Below, in pieces: positions 26,183 through 34,403 of a stretch of 64,000 bases of DNA. Source of the stretch: Pseudothauera hydrothermalis (GTDB taxonomy: Bacteria > Pseudomonadota > Gammaproteobacteria > Burkholderiales > Rhodocyclaceae). Position numbers and translations under genes: made by a program. Numbering within the stretch: position 1 is the first letter of the stretch; the number at the start of each line of letters is the position of its first letter. Where the stretch lies: contig NZ_CP029331.1 in the NCBI RefSeq assembly GCF_003345255.1, forward strand, positions 496,001-560,000, in the 5' to 3' direction. The notes below the pieces were generated by a model that worked only from the letters and a program-made list of their open reading frames with translations, had not been told where the DNA came from and did no database searches.

Positions 26183-27316
26183 ATGGACATCGCGCTCGAA
26201 AAATCCGCTGCCGCGCCCGCGCTCGACCTGCTCGGTGCCACCGGCGACGAATACCCCTGGCCGATCGACCCGGCGCGGCTCATCGCCTGGACGATGAGCG
26301 AGCCCACCCACGCGCGCGCGCTCACGCTCAAGGCCGAGGGCATTGCTGGCGCCGGCTGGACGGGCGGCGAGGCCGAGGCCGCCGCCGCCCTCATCCCACC
26401 CGCCACGCTCACCGCGCTCGCGCTCGACCTAGAGACATACGGCAACGCCTGGGCGCGCATCGTGCGCGACCGCGTCGGCCGCGTGCTGGGGCTCGTGCGC
26501 CTTCCCGCATGGGCGGTGCGCCGCCGCCGCGCCGGTGGCATCCAGACGCGCATCTGGGACGGCCTCAAGGAGACCGTCGAGGTTTACGCCGAGGAGGAGG
26601 TCGTCTGGCTACGCGCCACGAGCCAACTGCCCGGTTGGTATGCCACGCCCGCCTGGGCCGCCGCCGCCGGGGTCATCGAGCTCCTGGACGCCATCACCCG
26701 CTACAACACGCGCTTTTTCGAGCACAACGCGGTGCCCGATCACATCGTCACCGCCACCGGCGCGCAGCTCTCCGACGCGCAGAAAGAGGCGATCAAGCAC
26801 TTCTTCCAAACCGAATTCAAAGGCCTGGAAAACGCCCGTAAAACGCTTTTCGTGGCCCTCTCCGAAGGCCAGACGCTCGACGTCAAGGCCGTCGCGCAGG
26901 CCAACGACGGAAAATTCATTGAGCTTTACAAGGTCGCGCGCGAGGTGCTGCCCGCCGCCCACGGCGTGCCGCCGCGGCTGCTAGGCATCGCCACCCCCGG
27001 CGCGCTGGGTGGCCTGAGCGAAGCGCGCGAGCAGATGCACATGTTCGAGACCTTCACGCTCGCGCCGCGCCGGCGGCTGATGCAAGAGGCGCTCGCGCCC
27101 GTGCTCGCCGCGGCTGGCATCCGTGATGCAAGACTCCATGCGCCAGATCTCACCCCGCCCGGCGCCGACATCGCCGCCCTGCCGCAGCTGGTGGCCGCCG
27201 GGATCATGACGCCGGCCGAGGCGCGTGGCTGGATCGACCTGGAAAAGTCGGCCACCGCCAAAAAACTCGACCGCGCCCGCCTGATCGCCGAGCTTCTTGA
27301 CGCCATGGGGGGTTGA
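26183..27316 (+). CDS. Phage portal protein (PBSX / P2 gpQ family)
   Basis: The portal ring at the capsid vertex through which DNA is packed, 377 residues. PBSX-type marks are WPIDPARLIAWTMSEPTHARAL, the LDLETYGNAWARIVRD segment, RYNTRFFEHNAVPDHIV, and EVLPAAHGVPPRLLGI. It is transcribed away from the protease-capsid operon, as gene Q is in P2, and its stop codon is next to the terminase start. Confidence 0.92.
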   Translation: MDIALEKSAAAPALDLLGATGDEYPWPIDPARLIAWTMSEPTHARALTLKAEGIAGAGWTGGEAEAAAALIPPATLTALALDLETYGNAWARIVRDRVGRVLGLVRLPAWAVRRRRAGGIQTRIWDGLKETVEVYAEEEVVWLRATSQLPGWYATPAWAAAAGVIELLDAITRYNTRFFEHNAVPDHIVTATGAQLSDAQKEAIKHFFQTEFKGLENARKTLFVALSEGQTLDVKAVAQANDGKFIELYKVAREVLPAAHGVPPRLLGIATPGALGGLSEAREQMHMFETFTLAPRRRLMQEALAPVLAAAGIRDARLHAPDLTPPGADIAALPQLVAAGIMTPAEARGWIDLEKSATAKKLDRARLIAELLDAMGG

Positions 27317-27317
27317 C

Positions 27318-29138
27318 ATGCCCGCGCGCATCCAGGACGACGTGCGGCGGCAGATCCTCGCCGCCATCAAGCGCTTCGAGCCCTCCGGCGAAATCGCCGC
27401 GCGCTTCGGCGTATCGCGCAAGTTCGTCGACACGCAAAAGCGCCGGCTCTTCGGCCCCGGCACCCCCGGCGGACAGCCGCGCTACGGCGAAGACGTGCGC
27501 CGCGAAGCGCGCAGCCGCTATCTCGCCGGCGAGCCTGTCGCCCTCATCGCCGCCGCCTGCGGCGTGCACGAGAACACCCTGCGCGCCTGGGCGCGCGACT
27601 ACGGCTGGCGCGAAGAACTCGCCAACCGGCGGCAGACCCCGGCCCAGCTCGAAGCCGAAATCGCCGAAGTCACCGCCCTGCTGCGTCAGGCCGACGAGGC
27701 GCAGTCCTACAAGCTCACCTTGCGGCTGCGCATGCTGCAAAAGGCCCTGGCCGGCATCCAGAAGAGCCTGCCAAAGCCCAAGCCTTTGCCCAAAGTGGCC
27801 AATTTTGCCAGCCGCGAACTGTTCGAGCGCGCCATTGCGCCGGAATACGGGCTGCTCCCCTACCAGCGCCGCTTCCTCGAAGACGACGCGCGCTATCGCT
27901 GCGTCCTCAAGGCCCGGCAGATCGGCTTTACCTATGTGATCGGGCTCTCCGCCGTGCTGGGGCTGGCCGCCGGGCGCGACCAGATCATCGTCTCCGCCTC
28001 CGAAGACCAGGCGCGGCTGGTCATGGGCCACCTGCGCGCCCACGCCGAAAAGCTCGGTCTGCCCATCGAGGACGATACCGACCGCGAAATCCGCATCATG
28101 GGCAGCAAGGCCGTGGCGCTGTCCACCAACTGGCGCACCGCGCAGGGCTACACCGGGGATGTGTGGTTCGACGAATTCGCCTGGGCGCCGCGCCCGGACG
28201 CGCTCTTCAACGCCGTCGTGCCCGCCATCACCCGCGTGGGTGGGCGCATCACCGTCTGCTCCACGCCCTGGGTGCCCGGCAACTTGTTTTGGAAGATCGC
28301 CACCGACCACCAGGGCCGATACAGCCACTACAGCCGCCACGTCATCACCATCCACGACGCCCTCAAGGACGGCATGCCGCTGCCCGGCGGGCTCGATGAG
28401 CTGCGGCTGAACTTCGACGCCGCCAGCTGGGCCATGTTTTTTGAGTGTCAATGGGCGGAAGAGGAGGGCGCGCTGCTGCCCTGGAGCCTGCTCGACGCCA
28501 TCGCCGAAGACATCCATCCCCCCTCTCCCCCTGGGAGAGGGGCCGGGGGTGAGGGCAAAAGCCCCGTGGGCAAAAAGGCCGCCGCCCCGCGCTATGGCCG
28601 CCTGCGCCTCGGCGTCGATCTGGGCCGGGTGGCCGACCGCACCGCGCTGGTGCTGGTGGGCGAACTGCTCGACCCCGTGAGCCTCGCCCCCACGGCTCGT
28701 GTGCGTGTGCTCAAGACCCACAGCGTGCAGGGCATGGACTTCGCCAGCCAGCGCAGCCTCATCGAAGACTGGATCGCGCGCTTTGATCCCGAGCACGTCG
28801 CCATCGACCGCTCGGGCCTGGGCTGGCAACTGGCCGAAGAACTCGCCCGCGCCCATCCCGGCCGCGTCCTCCCGCGCGCCTTCACCGCGCCGTTCAAGGA
28901 GCGCCTGGCCCTCGATCTCTTGCGCCTGGCCGAGCAAAAGCGCCTGTCCATCCCGCGCGACCCATCGCTCATGGCCGAGCTGCACGCCGTGCGCCGCATC
29001 CCCACCGCCAGCGGCATCCGCTACGACGCCCCGCGCGACGCCAGCGGCCACGCCGACCGCTTCTGGGCGCTCGCGCTCGCCCTCGACGGCATGGATGGCA
29101 TCAGCCGCGCCGCGCGCATGGAGGTGGAGCTATGGTGA
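27318..29138 (+). CDS. Terminase large subunit, P2 gpP-like, with in-frame repeat insertion
   Basis: The DNA-packaging motor, 606 residues (P2 gpP is 590). An N-terminal helix-turn-helix region (residues 10-100) is followed by the ATPase: a degenerate Walker A LKARQIGFTY near 198-206 and Walker B DVWFDEF at 281-287. The nuclease half starts with LGVDLGR near 431-437. Residues 400-414 (HPPSPPGRGAGGEGK) are encoded by a palindromic repeat in the linker between the two halves. ATG at 27318 follows the portal stop directly. Confidence 0.9.
   Translation: MPARIQDDVRRQILAAIKRFEPSGEIAARFGVSRKFVDTQKRRLFGPGTPGGQPRYGEDVRREARSRYLAGEPVALIAAACGVHENTLRAWARDYGWREELANRRQTPAQLEAEIAEVTALLRQADEAQSYKLTLRLRMLQKALAGIQKSLPKPKPLPKVANFASRELFERAIAPEYGLLPYQRRFLEDDARYRCVLKARQIGFTYVIGLSAVLGLAAGRDQIIVSASEDQARLVMGHLRAHAEKLGLPIEDDTDREIRIMGSKAVALSTNWRTAQGYTGDVWFDEFAWAPRPDALFNAVVPAITRVGGRITVCSTPWVPGNLFWKIATDHQGRYSHYSRHVITIHDALKDGMPLPGGLDELRLNFDAASWAMFFECQWAEEEGALLPWSLLDAIAEDIHPPSPPGRGAGGEGKSPVGKKAAAPRYGRLRLGVDLGRVADRTALVLVGELLDPVSLAPTARVRVLKTHSVQGMDFASQRSLIEDWIARFDPEHVAIDRSGLGWQLAEELARAHPGRVLPRAFTAPFKERLALDLLRLAEQKRLSIPRDPSLMAELHAVRRIPTASGIRYDAPRDASGHADRFWALALALDGMDGISRAARMEVELW
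28516..28556. repeat. REP-like palindromic element inside the terminase gene
   Basis: CCCCTCTCCC (28520-28529) pairs with GGGAGAGGGG (28533-28542) around a 3-nt loop, followed by CCGGGGGTGAGGG. The sequence has the form of the widespread CCCTCTCCC...GGGAGAGGG...GGGGTGAGGG repeats of proteobacterial intergenic regions, here read through as PPSPPGRGAGGEG. Confidence 0.8.
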
Positions 29139-29593
29139 TGCTGCCCGACCGTCGGCTGATGCAACTGCTCGCGCAACGCTTGCGCACGCTCGCCATCGAG
29201 GAAGCGCCGGTTGGGCGTAGTAGCAAACAGCACAAGCACACTCAGCTACGCAACTCTATCAAGGAAGTCATCCTGTCAGACACCGAAGCCGTCGTCGGGC
29301 CGAATGTTCCATACGCCCGCGCCGTGCACGACGGCGCCGTGATCCGCCCGAAGAAAGCCAAGGTGCTGGTCTTCGACCCGCCGCCCGGATGGCGCGGACC
29401 GGTCTGGAAAAAGGCTGGCAAGGCCATCGCGCGCAAGGTGACGATTCCGCCCAACCCCTACCTCGCCCGCGCCGCCGAACGCTTCGCCCGCGAGCCGCTG
29501 CCGCCCGTGATCCGCGACTACGTGGGCGAGCAGACCGCGCGCGCGCTCGAAGCGCACTTCAAATCCCTTGGACTGGAGGTCAAACGTGGATAG
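29132..29593 (+). CDS. Tail completion / virion morphogenesis protein (gpS/gpG or HK97 gp10-like)
   Basis: A 153-residue protein with the fold pattern of tail-completion proteins: an N-terminal helix, then LRNSIKEVIL, AVVGPNVPYARAVHDGA (the typical VG...YA..H motif) and a C-terminal helix after RPF-like NPYLARAAERFAR. In P2 the similar gpS lies among tail genes; here it follows the terminase. The ATG overlaps the terminase stop. Confidence 0.65.
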   Translation: MVMLPDRRLMQLLAQRLRTLAIEEAPVGRSSKQHKHTQLRNSIKEVILSDTEAVVGPNVPYARAVHDGAVIRPKKAKVLVFDPPPGWRGPVWKKAGKAIARKVTIPPNPYLARAAERFAREPLPPVIRDYVGEQTARALEAHFKSLGLEVKRG

Positions 29594-30071
29594 ACGCATG
29601 CTGATCGGCGGCTTTGGCGCCTCGGCCATCGCCGTGGCGCTCATTGCCGGCTTCGAAGGCTACTCGTCTCGCGCCTACGACGATGGCGTGGGCGTGCAGA
29701 CCGTGGGCTTCGGCTCCACCGCCCACCCGGACGGCCGGCCGGTCAGGCCCGGCGACACGGTGACCCCGCAGCGCGCGGTGGTCATGCTCGCGCGCGATGC
29801 CGACCGCATCGCTCATGAGCTTGCCGCCTGCATCGGCCCCGTGCCGCTTGCCCGGCACGAGTGGGACGCCTTCGTCTCCTGGGCCTACAACGTCGGGGGG
29901 GCCGCCGCTTGCCGCTCCACCCTGGTCAAAAAGCTCCGCCAGACCCCGCCCGACTACGCCGGGGCCTGCCGCGAGCTGCTCAAATGGACGCGCGCCGGCG
30001 GCCGCGAGCTGCCGGGCCTCGTCAAGCGGCGCGAGGCCGAATACCGGCTGTGCATGGGGGAGGGCGCATGA
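29586..30071 (+). CDS. SAR endolysin, lysozyme family GH24
   Basis: It degrades peptidoglycan at lysis. From the GTG at 29586 (GGAGG 5 nt upstream) it has 161 residues. Residues 5-22 form a weakly hydrophobic, Gly/Ala-rich signal-anchor segment, as in R21-type endolysins that are held in the membrane and then released. The catalytic triad is E24 (FEGY), D33 (YDDG) and T39 (QTVGFG), with the exact family spacing. It overlaps the upstream gene by 8 bp and the methylase by ATGA. Confidence 0.9.
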   Translation: MDRRMLIGGFGASAIAVALIAGFEGYSSRAYDDGVGVQTVGFGSTAHPDGRPVRPGDTVTPQRAVVMLARDADRIAHELAACIGPVPLARHEWDAFVSWAYNVGGAAACRSTLVKKLRQTPPDYAGACRELLKWTRAGGRELPGLVKRREAEYRLCMGEGA

Positions 30072-30886
30072 TCCCGCTGCCAGATCCGAGCATGGACACG
30101 CCGTGCAGATGGTGTCATATGGCTGGTGAAGCGCCCGTCGCGCCGTTCCTCAACTACGTCGGCGGCAAGCGGCGGCTCGCCAAGCGCATCGTGGCGATGC
30201 TGCCAGAGCACGTCTGCTACTGCGAGCCCTTCGGCGGCATGGGCGCGGTGCTGCTGGCCAAGCCGCGCAGCAAGGTCGAGGTCTGGAACGACATCGACGG
30301 CGGCCTGGCCAACGTGATGCGCATCGTGCGCTACCACCCGGACGCGCTTGCCGACGAGCTGCGCTGGATGCTCGTCCACCGCGCCGAGCGGCTGCGCTGG
30401 TTGAAGGATGCGCCGGGCGAGACCGACATTCAGCGCGCCGCGCGCTGGATCATGGTGCGGCATTCAGGGTTTCAGGGCAGCGCGGGAAAAGGCTTCCACG
30501 TCGGTAAAGCGACAGGAATGAAGCCGCGCGACACACTCATCGAGCAGATGTTTGACGTCTCGCGCCGGCTCTCGGGTGTCTCCATCGAATGCCTGCCGTG
30601 GCAGCGCGTGATCGATCTGTACGACGCGCCGGGGACGGTGTTTTTCTGTGACCCGCCCTACGCGGACGGCGATCAAGAGTGCTACGAGCATGCGTTTACC
30701 GAAGCCGATCATCTCGCGCTGCGCGACCGTCTGCGCGCAGTCAAAGGCCGCTGGATTCTGACCTACGGCGACCATCCGCTGATCCGCGATCTGTACGCCG
30801 ACTGCCACATCGAGGAGGTGCGGCGCTGGCGCACGCTAAACCAGGCGGCGAAGCGCGAATACGTGGAGCTGATCATCACGCCATGA
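30068..30886 (+). CDS. DNA adenine N6-methyltransferase, Dam/D12 class
   Basis: Probably methylates adenine in a short DNA site, which could protect phage DNA from host restriction or alter gene control. It has 272 residues. Motifs are NYVGGKRRLAKRI near 29-41, the SAM-binding FGGMGAVLL at 55-63, and catalytic DPPY at 195-198. The target sequence cannot be read from the protein. It lies between endolysin and spanin genes, with ATGA overlaps on both sides, an unusual place for a methylase. Confidence 0.92.
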   Translation: MIPLPDPSMDTPCRWCHMAGEAPVAPFLNYVGGKRRLAKRIVAMLPEHVCYCEPFGGMGAVLLAKPRSKVEVWNDIDGGLANVMRIVRYHPDALADELRWMLVHRAERLRWLKDAPGETDIQRAARWIMVRHSGFQGSAGKGFHVGKATGMKPRDTLIEQMFDVSRRLSGVSIECLPWQRVIDLYDAPGTVFFCDPPYADGDQECYEHAFTEADHLALRDRLRAVKGRWILTYGDHPLIRDLYADCHIEEVRRWRTLNQAAKREYVELIITP

Positions 30887-31434
30887 TCAAGTTGCCGTCG
30901 CTGTGGCCCTGGGCGCTGGTCGCCGTCGTATCCGCCGCCGTCGGCTACGGGCTGGCCGCCAAAGTCGGCGCTGGCCAGACGGCACGCGCCGAAGCCGCGC
31001 TCGCCCGCTGCGAGGCCGGCCGCGCCGAAGACGCCCGCGCCGCGGCGGACGCCGCCGCCCGCCTGCTCGCCCGCGCCCAGGAAGCCGAAGCCTCGGCCGC
31101 CGCCCGGCTGGCCGAAAGACAAGCCGCGTTCAACAAGCGCTTGAAGGAGGTTAAAAATGAGATTTACAGCCTGGCCACTGGCCGCGAGTGCCTGTCTGGC
31201 GCTCTGCGGCTGCGCCTCAACGCCGCCCTCGCCGCCGACGACCTGCCCGCGCGTCCCGGCGGCTCTCGTGCAGCCGCTGCCGAGCCTCCCGCCGATCCCG
31301 GCGACTCACAGGCCGTCAGCACCGATGCCGACATCGCCGGCTGGATCCTCGACGCCGCACGTCTCTACGACGACTGCCGCGCCCGCATCGACGCCATCCG
31401 CCACTGGGACGAGGTGACCCGCGATGGCCGATGA
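30883..31434 (+). CDS. i-spanin Rz-like protein
   Basis: The inner-membrane half of the spanin complex that fuses inner and outer membranes at the last step of lysis. One N-terminal transmembrane helix (residues 7-25, WPWALVAVVSAAVGYGLA) is followed by a long periplasmic Ala/Arg/Glu coiled coil. The Rz1 lipoprotein gene is nested in the +1 frame of its second half. 183 residues. Confidence 0.85.
   Translation: MIKLPSLWPWALVAVVSAAVGYGLAAKVGAGQTARAEAALARCEAGRAEDARAAADAAARLLARAQEAEASAAARLAERQAAFNKRLKEVKNEIYSLATGRECLSGALRLRLNAALAADDLPARPGGSRAAAAEPPADPGDSQAVSTDADIAGWILDAARLYDDCRARIDAIRHWDEVTRDGR
31157..31417 (+). CDS. o-spanin Rz1-like lipoprotein, nested inside Rz
   Basis: An 86-residue lipoprotein in another frame wholly within the Rz gene. 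AAGGAGG 6 nt before the ATG fixes the start. The signal peptide ends in the lipobox LCGC near residue 18, followed by a proline-rich chain (STPPSPPTTCPR), as in Rz1. The nested Rz/Rz1 layout is the known form of two-part spanins. Confidence 0.88.
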   Translation: MRFTAWPLAASACLALCGCASTPPSPPTTCPRVPAALVQPLPSLPPIPATHRPSAPMPTSPAGSSTPHVSTTTAAPASTPSATGTR

Positions 31435-31612
31435 CGCCGATCTCGCCCAGGCCAAGAACGAATACGAACTGGCCGCGCTGCTGGCCCGCCGGCTGCCGCC
31501 AGGCCCCGCGCCCACAGGCTATTGCCTGTGGTGCGGCGAGCCGCTCATGGACGCGCGCCGCTGGTGCTCGGCCGAGTGCCGCGACGACTGGGAACGTCAC
31601 GGCAAGTCCTGA
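31424..31612 (+). CDS. Small zinc-finger protein (62 aa)
   Basis: The C-terminal half has four cysteines in a CLWC...CSAEC arrangement typical of a small treble-clef or DksA/TraR-like zinc site; the N-terminal half is a helix. Its start overlaps the end of Rz. It may act on transcription or be a small structural protein; the function is unknown. It is the last gene of the rightward block. Confidence 0.75.
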   Translation: MADDADLAQAKNEYELAALLARRLPPGPAPTGYCLWCGEPLMDARRWCSAECRDDWERHGKS

Positions 31613-31615
31613 ACG

Positions 31616-31666
31616 GGTGCGCGAGCCTCCGGCCCGCAAATCAACAACGTTCCGGTTTTCCCGGAA
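31616..31666. terminator. Convergent junction with palindromic 27-mer and hairpin
   Basis: The 27-bp block at 31616-31642 is nearly identical (2 mismatches) to 36513-36539 between muA and muB. It is followed by TTCCGG-TTTTC-CCGGAA (31650-31666), a 6-bp stem. The rightward lysis block and the leftward early operon meet here, so these may serve as terminators; neither has a clear T-run. Confidence 0.45.
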
Positions 31667-31669
31667 AGT

Positions 31670-32041
31670 TCACGCCCAATCCTTCGACAACCGCCACCAC
31701 CAATGATGCGCCGGGATCGGCATGGGCGCGCCCGTCTCGTCCTCCACCCAGCCGGCCAATTCACGCGCAGGATCGATGCGCGGGATCAGATCGCCGAAGG
31801 CGGCATCGAAGGCCTGCGGATGCGCCCGCCAGAAGGCATCGATCTCGGCAAGCTCGGCCACGGCCGTGGGCGCAAGCAGCCCCTGCTCGCGCCCCACCTC
31901 ATAGGCCGAGCGCAGATGCAGCGTCCAGTCCAGATCGAAGGTATAAAGCTCCGCGTCCGGCTGCGCGATGACGTCGAAAAAGCCCAGGAACGAATCATCC
32001 TTGGGATGATCCTGAAGCTCTGCTTTCACCATCCAAGCCAT
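31670..32041 (-). CDS. Small acidic protein, possible immunity partner (123 aa)
   Basis: A Trp-rich acidic protein that starts inside the end of the Mu F-like gene (16-bp overlap) with AAGGAG 7 nt before its ATG. It has features such as DDSFLGFFDVIAQPD and a C-terminal PIPAHHWWWRLSKDW. No family was recognised. Its size, charge and tight coupling to a gene whose C-terminus looks like a nuclease toxin suggest an immunity protein, but this is inference. Confidence 0.6.
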   Translation of the reverse strand: MAWMVKAELQDHPKDDSFLGFFDVIAQPDAELYTFDLDWTLHLRSAYEVGREQGLLAPTAVAELAEIDAFWRAHPQAFDAAFGDLIPRIDPARELAGWVEDETGAPMPIPAHHWWWRLSKDWA

Positions 32042-33420
32042 TTCTGCACTCCTTTCCCGCCCTGCGGCGCGAAGAGCTCATTCCTGAGGCTGCCGCCATC
32101 GGCATCGCGCTTGACATGCAGCGTCGTACGCTTGCCGTCCGAGACATTCACCACCGCCGTCAGCCGCCGCCCGTCCTCCGTCTGGCGGAAGAACTCGGCA
32201 TAAAGTCTGCCACGGCGCAGACTCAGCGCGATCTCGCGGTCGCCGCGCCGAATCAGATCGTCCATCATCGCGTTGTATTCATCCAGCGTGATCGACTCCG
32301 GCTTCTTGCCGAGCGCCTTCGCGATGCCGTGCCGGTGCTTGTCGATATGCCGGCCGACGTAGGACAAGCTATCCCACCGCGCCATCCTGGCGCGCTCGAT
32401 CAGCCGCAGCAACTCGCGTTTCGGGAGCTGCTCGCGCTGCCGCGCCGCCATCTGCCAGCGCTCGATCTCGTCGGCCTCCTGCTCGATCACCTCCGGATCC
32501 ACCCCAAGATACGCCACCGTCACCGTCCGGCAGCGGAAGTGATACGGCGGCAGCCCCACGTTCGCGGGCAGCACCTTCGTCCCGCCCGACATCGCCATGC
32601 CCGCATCCCACATCGGCCAGGCCGCCTTGGCCGCCTCCATGTGGCCGCGCTCGATGGCGGAAAGATACTTGTCCCGCTGGCGCTGGATCGTCTCCAGCCG
32701 GATCAGCCGCCCGTGCATCGAGCGGCAGATCGGCGTGGTGCGCTCGTCGATGTGCGCGCGCACCTCAAGATACCGCACCCCCGCCTGTTCATACCCCGCC
32801 ACGCGCCCGAGCTCGCGCGTCTTGGTGGCGATCGTGTCCGCGGTCAAGTGCCAGTAGGCCATCCCGCGCGCCTCGATGCCGTCGCACGCCTGCCGCAACC
32901 GGTCTGCAAGCGTCTCGTACGTCCAGCCGCCCTCGAAAAACTCCGCCACCGCGCCGGTCACGGCATGGCGCGTGCCCGCGTCCCAGTGCCGGGCGATCCA
33001 GTGCAGATCGAACCGGCGCACCAGATCGAGCGCCGCTTCGTCCTTCACGCCGAAGGCGTAATCCACCCCGGCCGCCCGCCGCGCCGCGGCCATCGCCTCG
33101 GCTTCATAGATCGCCTGCGGCAGCGTCGCCACCGGCCCCTCCATCGCCAGGCGCATCGCCTCACCGCCGACCTCCGCCTCGATGGCGGCGAGCACCCGCG
33201 CCTCATCCGCCTTGGAAAAACGGGCCGGATCGACCCCGCGCAAAGCCTCCAGCGCCCGGCGAAAAGCCGCCTCCACGCCAAAGCTCCACGCCCGCGTCAT
33301 CGCCTGGGAAAGCCGCTCGCGCAAGGCTTCAAAGGCCGCCTCATCCTTGATCAGGATCGCAATCAGCCGCCTGCGCAGGCCATCGATCTCCGCATCGCGC
33401 GCCGTGTCGCACCGATCCAT
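32026..33420 (-). CDS. Mu F-like minor head protein with C-terminal nuclease-toxin-like domain
   Basis: A 464-residue protein. The middle (about 190-340) matches the Mu F / SPP1 gp7 head-morphogenesis pattern: TKTRELGRVAGYEQAGVRYLEV then RTTPICRSMHGRLI and LPPYHFRCRTVTVAYL. The last 120 residues (LIRRGDREIALSLRRGRLYAEF, VNVSDGKRTTLHVKRD) resemble the PBECR nuclease domains often fused to such proteins. GAGGAG lies 7 nt before the ATG at 33420. The gene is in the early block, far from the head genes, which is odd for a structural protein. Confidence 0.75.
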   Translation of the reverse strand: MDRCDTARDAEIDGLRRRLIAILIKDEAAFEALRERLSQAMTRAWSFGVEAAFRRALEALRGVDPARFSKADEARVLAAIEAEVGGEAMRLAMEGPVATLPQAIYEAEAMAAARRAAGVDYAFGVKDEAALDLVRRFDLHWIARHWDAGTRHAVTGAVAEFFEGGWTYETLADRLRQACDGIEARGMAYWHLTADTIATKTRELGRVAGYEQAGVRYLEVRAHIDERTTPICRSMHGRLIRLETIQRQRDKYLSAIERGHMEAAKAAWPMWDAGMAMSGGTKVLPANVGLPPYHFRCRTVTVAYLGVDPEVIEQEADEIERWQMAARQREQLPKRELLRLIERARMARWDSLSYVGRHIDKHRHGIAKALGKKPESITLDEYNAMMDDLIRRGDREIALSLRRGRLYAEFFRQTEDGRRLTAVVNVSDGKRTTLHVKRDADGGSLRNELFAPQGGKGVQKWLGW

Positions 33421-33562
33421 GCCGTATCTCCTCGAAAGTGATCCACCGCGCGCCGCAGCCCTCGCAGACGCGATAGCGCTTGATGAGCCCGCCGCCCTCG
33501 GCCGCCAGCCGCACCGTGCCATACACGCGCACCGCGCATCCGCCGCAGGATGGACAGATCAT
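33341..33562 (-). CDS. Zinc-ribbon protein, Ogr- or NrdR-like regulator candidate
   Basis: A 73-residue protein with CPSC at 3-6 and CEGC at 33-36, followed by ARWITFEEI. The C-x2-C...C-x2-C plus ITFEE layout is like the zinc ribbon of NrdR and like P2 Ogr, the late-gene activator. No Mor or C-type activator was seen, so this could fill that role. The ATG overlaps the preceding stop (ATGA); the 3' end runs 80 bp into the next gene in another frame. Confidence 0.65.
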   Translation of the reverse strand: MICPSCGGCAVRVYGTVRLAAEGGGLIKRYRVCEGCGARWITFEEIRHGSVRHGARCGDRWPAQAADCDPDQG

Positions 33563-33924
33563 CCTCTCCCCTTCAGCGCCGCCCGCGCCTGGGCGATATA
33601 AGCCTTGATGCGCTCGCGCTGCTCTGGCGTCGGCGCCGGCGGCGGCAGCGCCGCTGGCGTCTGCCTCGATGGCATGTGCTGCCAGATCGCCGTCGGCGCC
33701 GGCCAACGCTCGGCATGCGCGCAGAGCAGGCGAAAAGCCGTGCGAATGCGCGGCGCATCCAGCGTCTCCTCCCAGCGCCCGCCGCGCACCATGAGCGCAT
33801 CCGCCCAGGCCAGCGCCACCGCCTCCACCGCGTCCGCCGGCGGGCAGCCCTCCAGCCTCAGCACCAGCAGCCGCTGGATGCCCTCGGCCACCTCCGCCAC
33901 CAGCCAGCCAGGCGCCTCGCTCAT
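33559..33924 (-). CDS. Conserved early protein of Mu-like phages (121 aa)
   Basis: An early-region protein of unknown function. An N-terminal helical part (RIRTAFRLLCAHAERWPAPT in the middle) leads to a Pro-rich linker and a C-terminal helix (TPEQRERIKAYIAQARAAL). The WPAPTAIWQHMP segment recalls small phage replication-accessory proteins, without proof. It is translationally coupled to its neighbours. Confidence 0.55.
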   Translation of the reverse strand: MSEAPGWLVAEVAEGIQRLLVLRLEGCPPADAVEAVALAWADALMVRGGRWEETLDAPRIRTAFRLLCAHAERWPAPTAIWQHMPSRQTPAALPPPAPTPEQRERIKAYIAQARAALKGRG

Positions 33925-34403
33925 GCCGCGCCCCTTGCCCGGCGCTTGAGCGCCTCAAGCCGCATCACCCCATCCACCGTCGCCGACGGCTTGGCCGACA
34001 CCGCGCTAGCCTCGCGCGCGCGCGTCGCCTCCACGGCCACGGGCGCGCCCGCCTGCCGCGCGGCCACGCTTTCGGCCACGCGCTTCAAATAGTTGTGATT
34101 CTGCAGCGGCTGCACATCCCCCGCCTCGCGTTTGGCCAGCATCGCCTCCACCGTCTCGGCGAGCGCCGCCTCCAGCGCCGAGGCCTCGATGCCCAGCGCC
34201 AGCACCTCGCGCGCCAGCCGCAGCGCCCGATCCCAAGCCAGCGCCCGCTTCGCCGAGCGGAAAAGCCCCAGATACCGCACCAGCGCGCGCGATAAGCCAT
34301 CCGGCAGCGTCGCCAGAAGCCCAAACAGCTCCCGCGCCGCCGCCTCCTCCGCCCACGCCTCCAGCGCCGTCTCGGCGTGGCACACCGGACACCTCAGCCT
34401 CAC
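33921..34403 (-). CDS. Conserved early protein with CxxC motif (160 aa)
   Basis: Starts with LRCPVCHAETALEAW, a half zinc site, then LATLPDGLSRALVRYLGLFR and RALAWDRALRLAREVLALG, and later NHNYLKRV. This pattern occurs from memory in proteins between gemA and later genes of Mu-like prophages; the function is unknown. GTG at 34403 overlaps the gemA stop (GTGA) and is chosen over an upstream in-frame ATG whose extension is low in complexity. Confidence 0.65.
   Translation of the reverse strand: MRLRCPVCHAETALEAWAEEAAARELFGLLATLPDGLSRALVRYLGLFRSAKRALAWDRALRLAREVLALGIEASALEAALAETVEAMLAKREAGDVQPLQNHNYLKRVAESVAARQAGAPVAVEATRAREASAVSAKPSATVDGVMRLEALKRRARGAA

Noticed and set aside
27204-29051. Antisense frame of 615 codons over the terminase gene
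   Set aside because: It has no recognisable motifs and the terminase on the other strand is certain.
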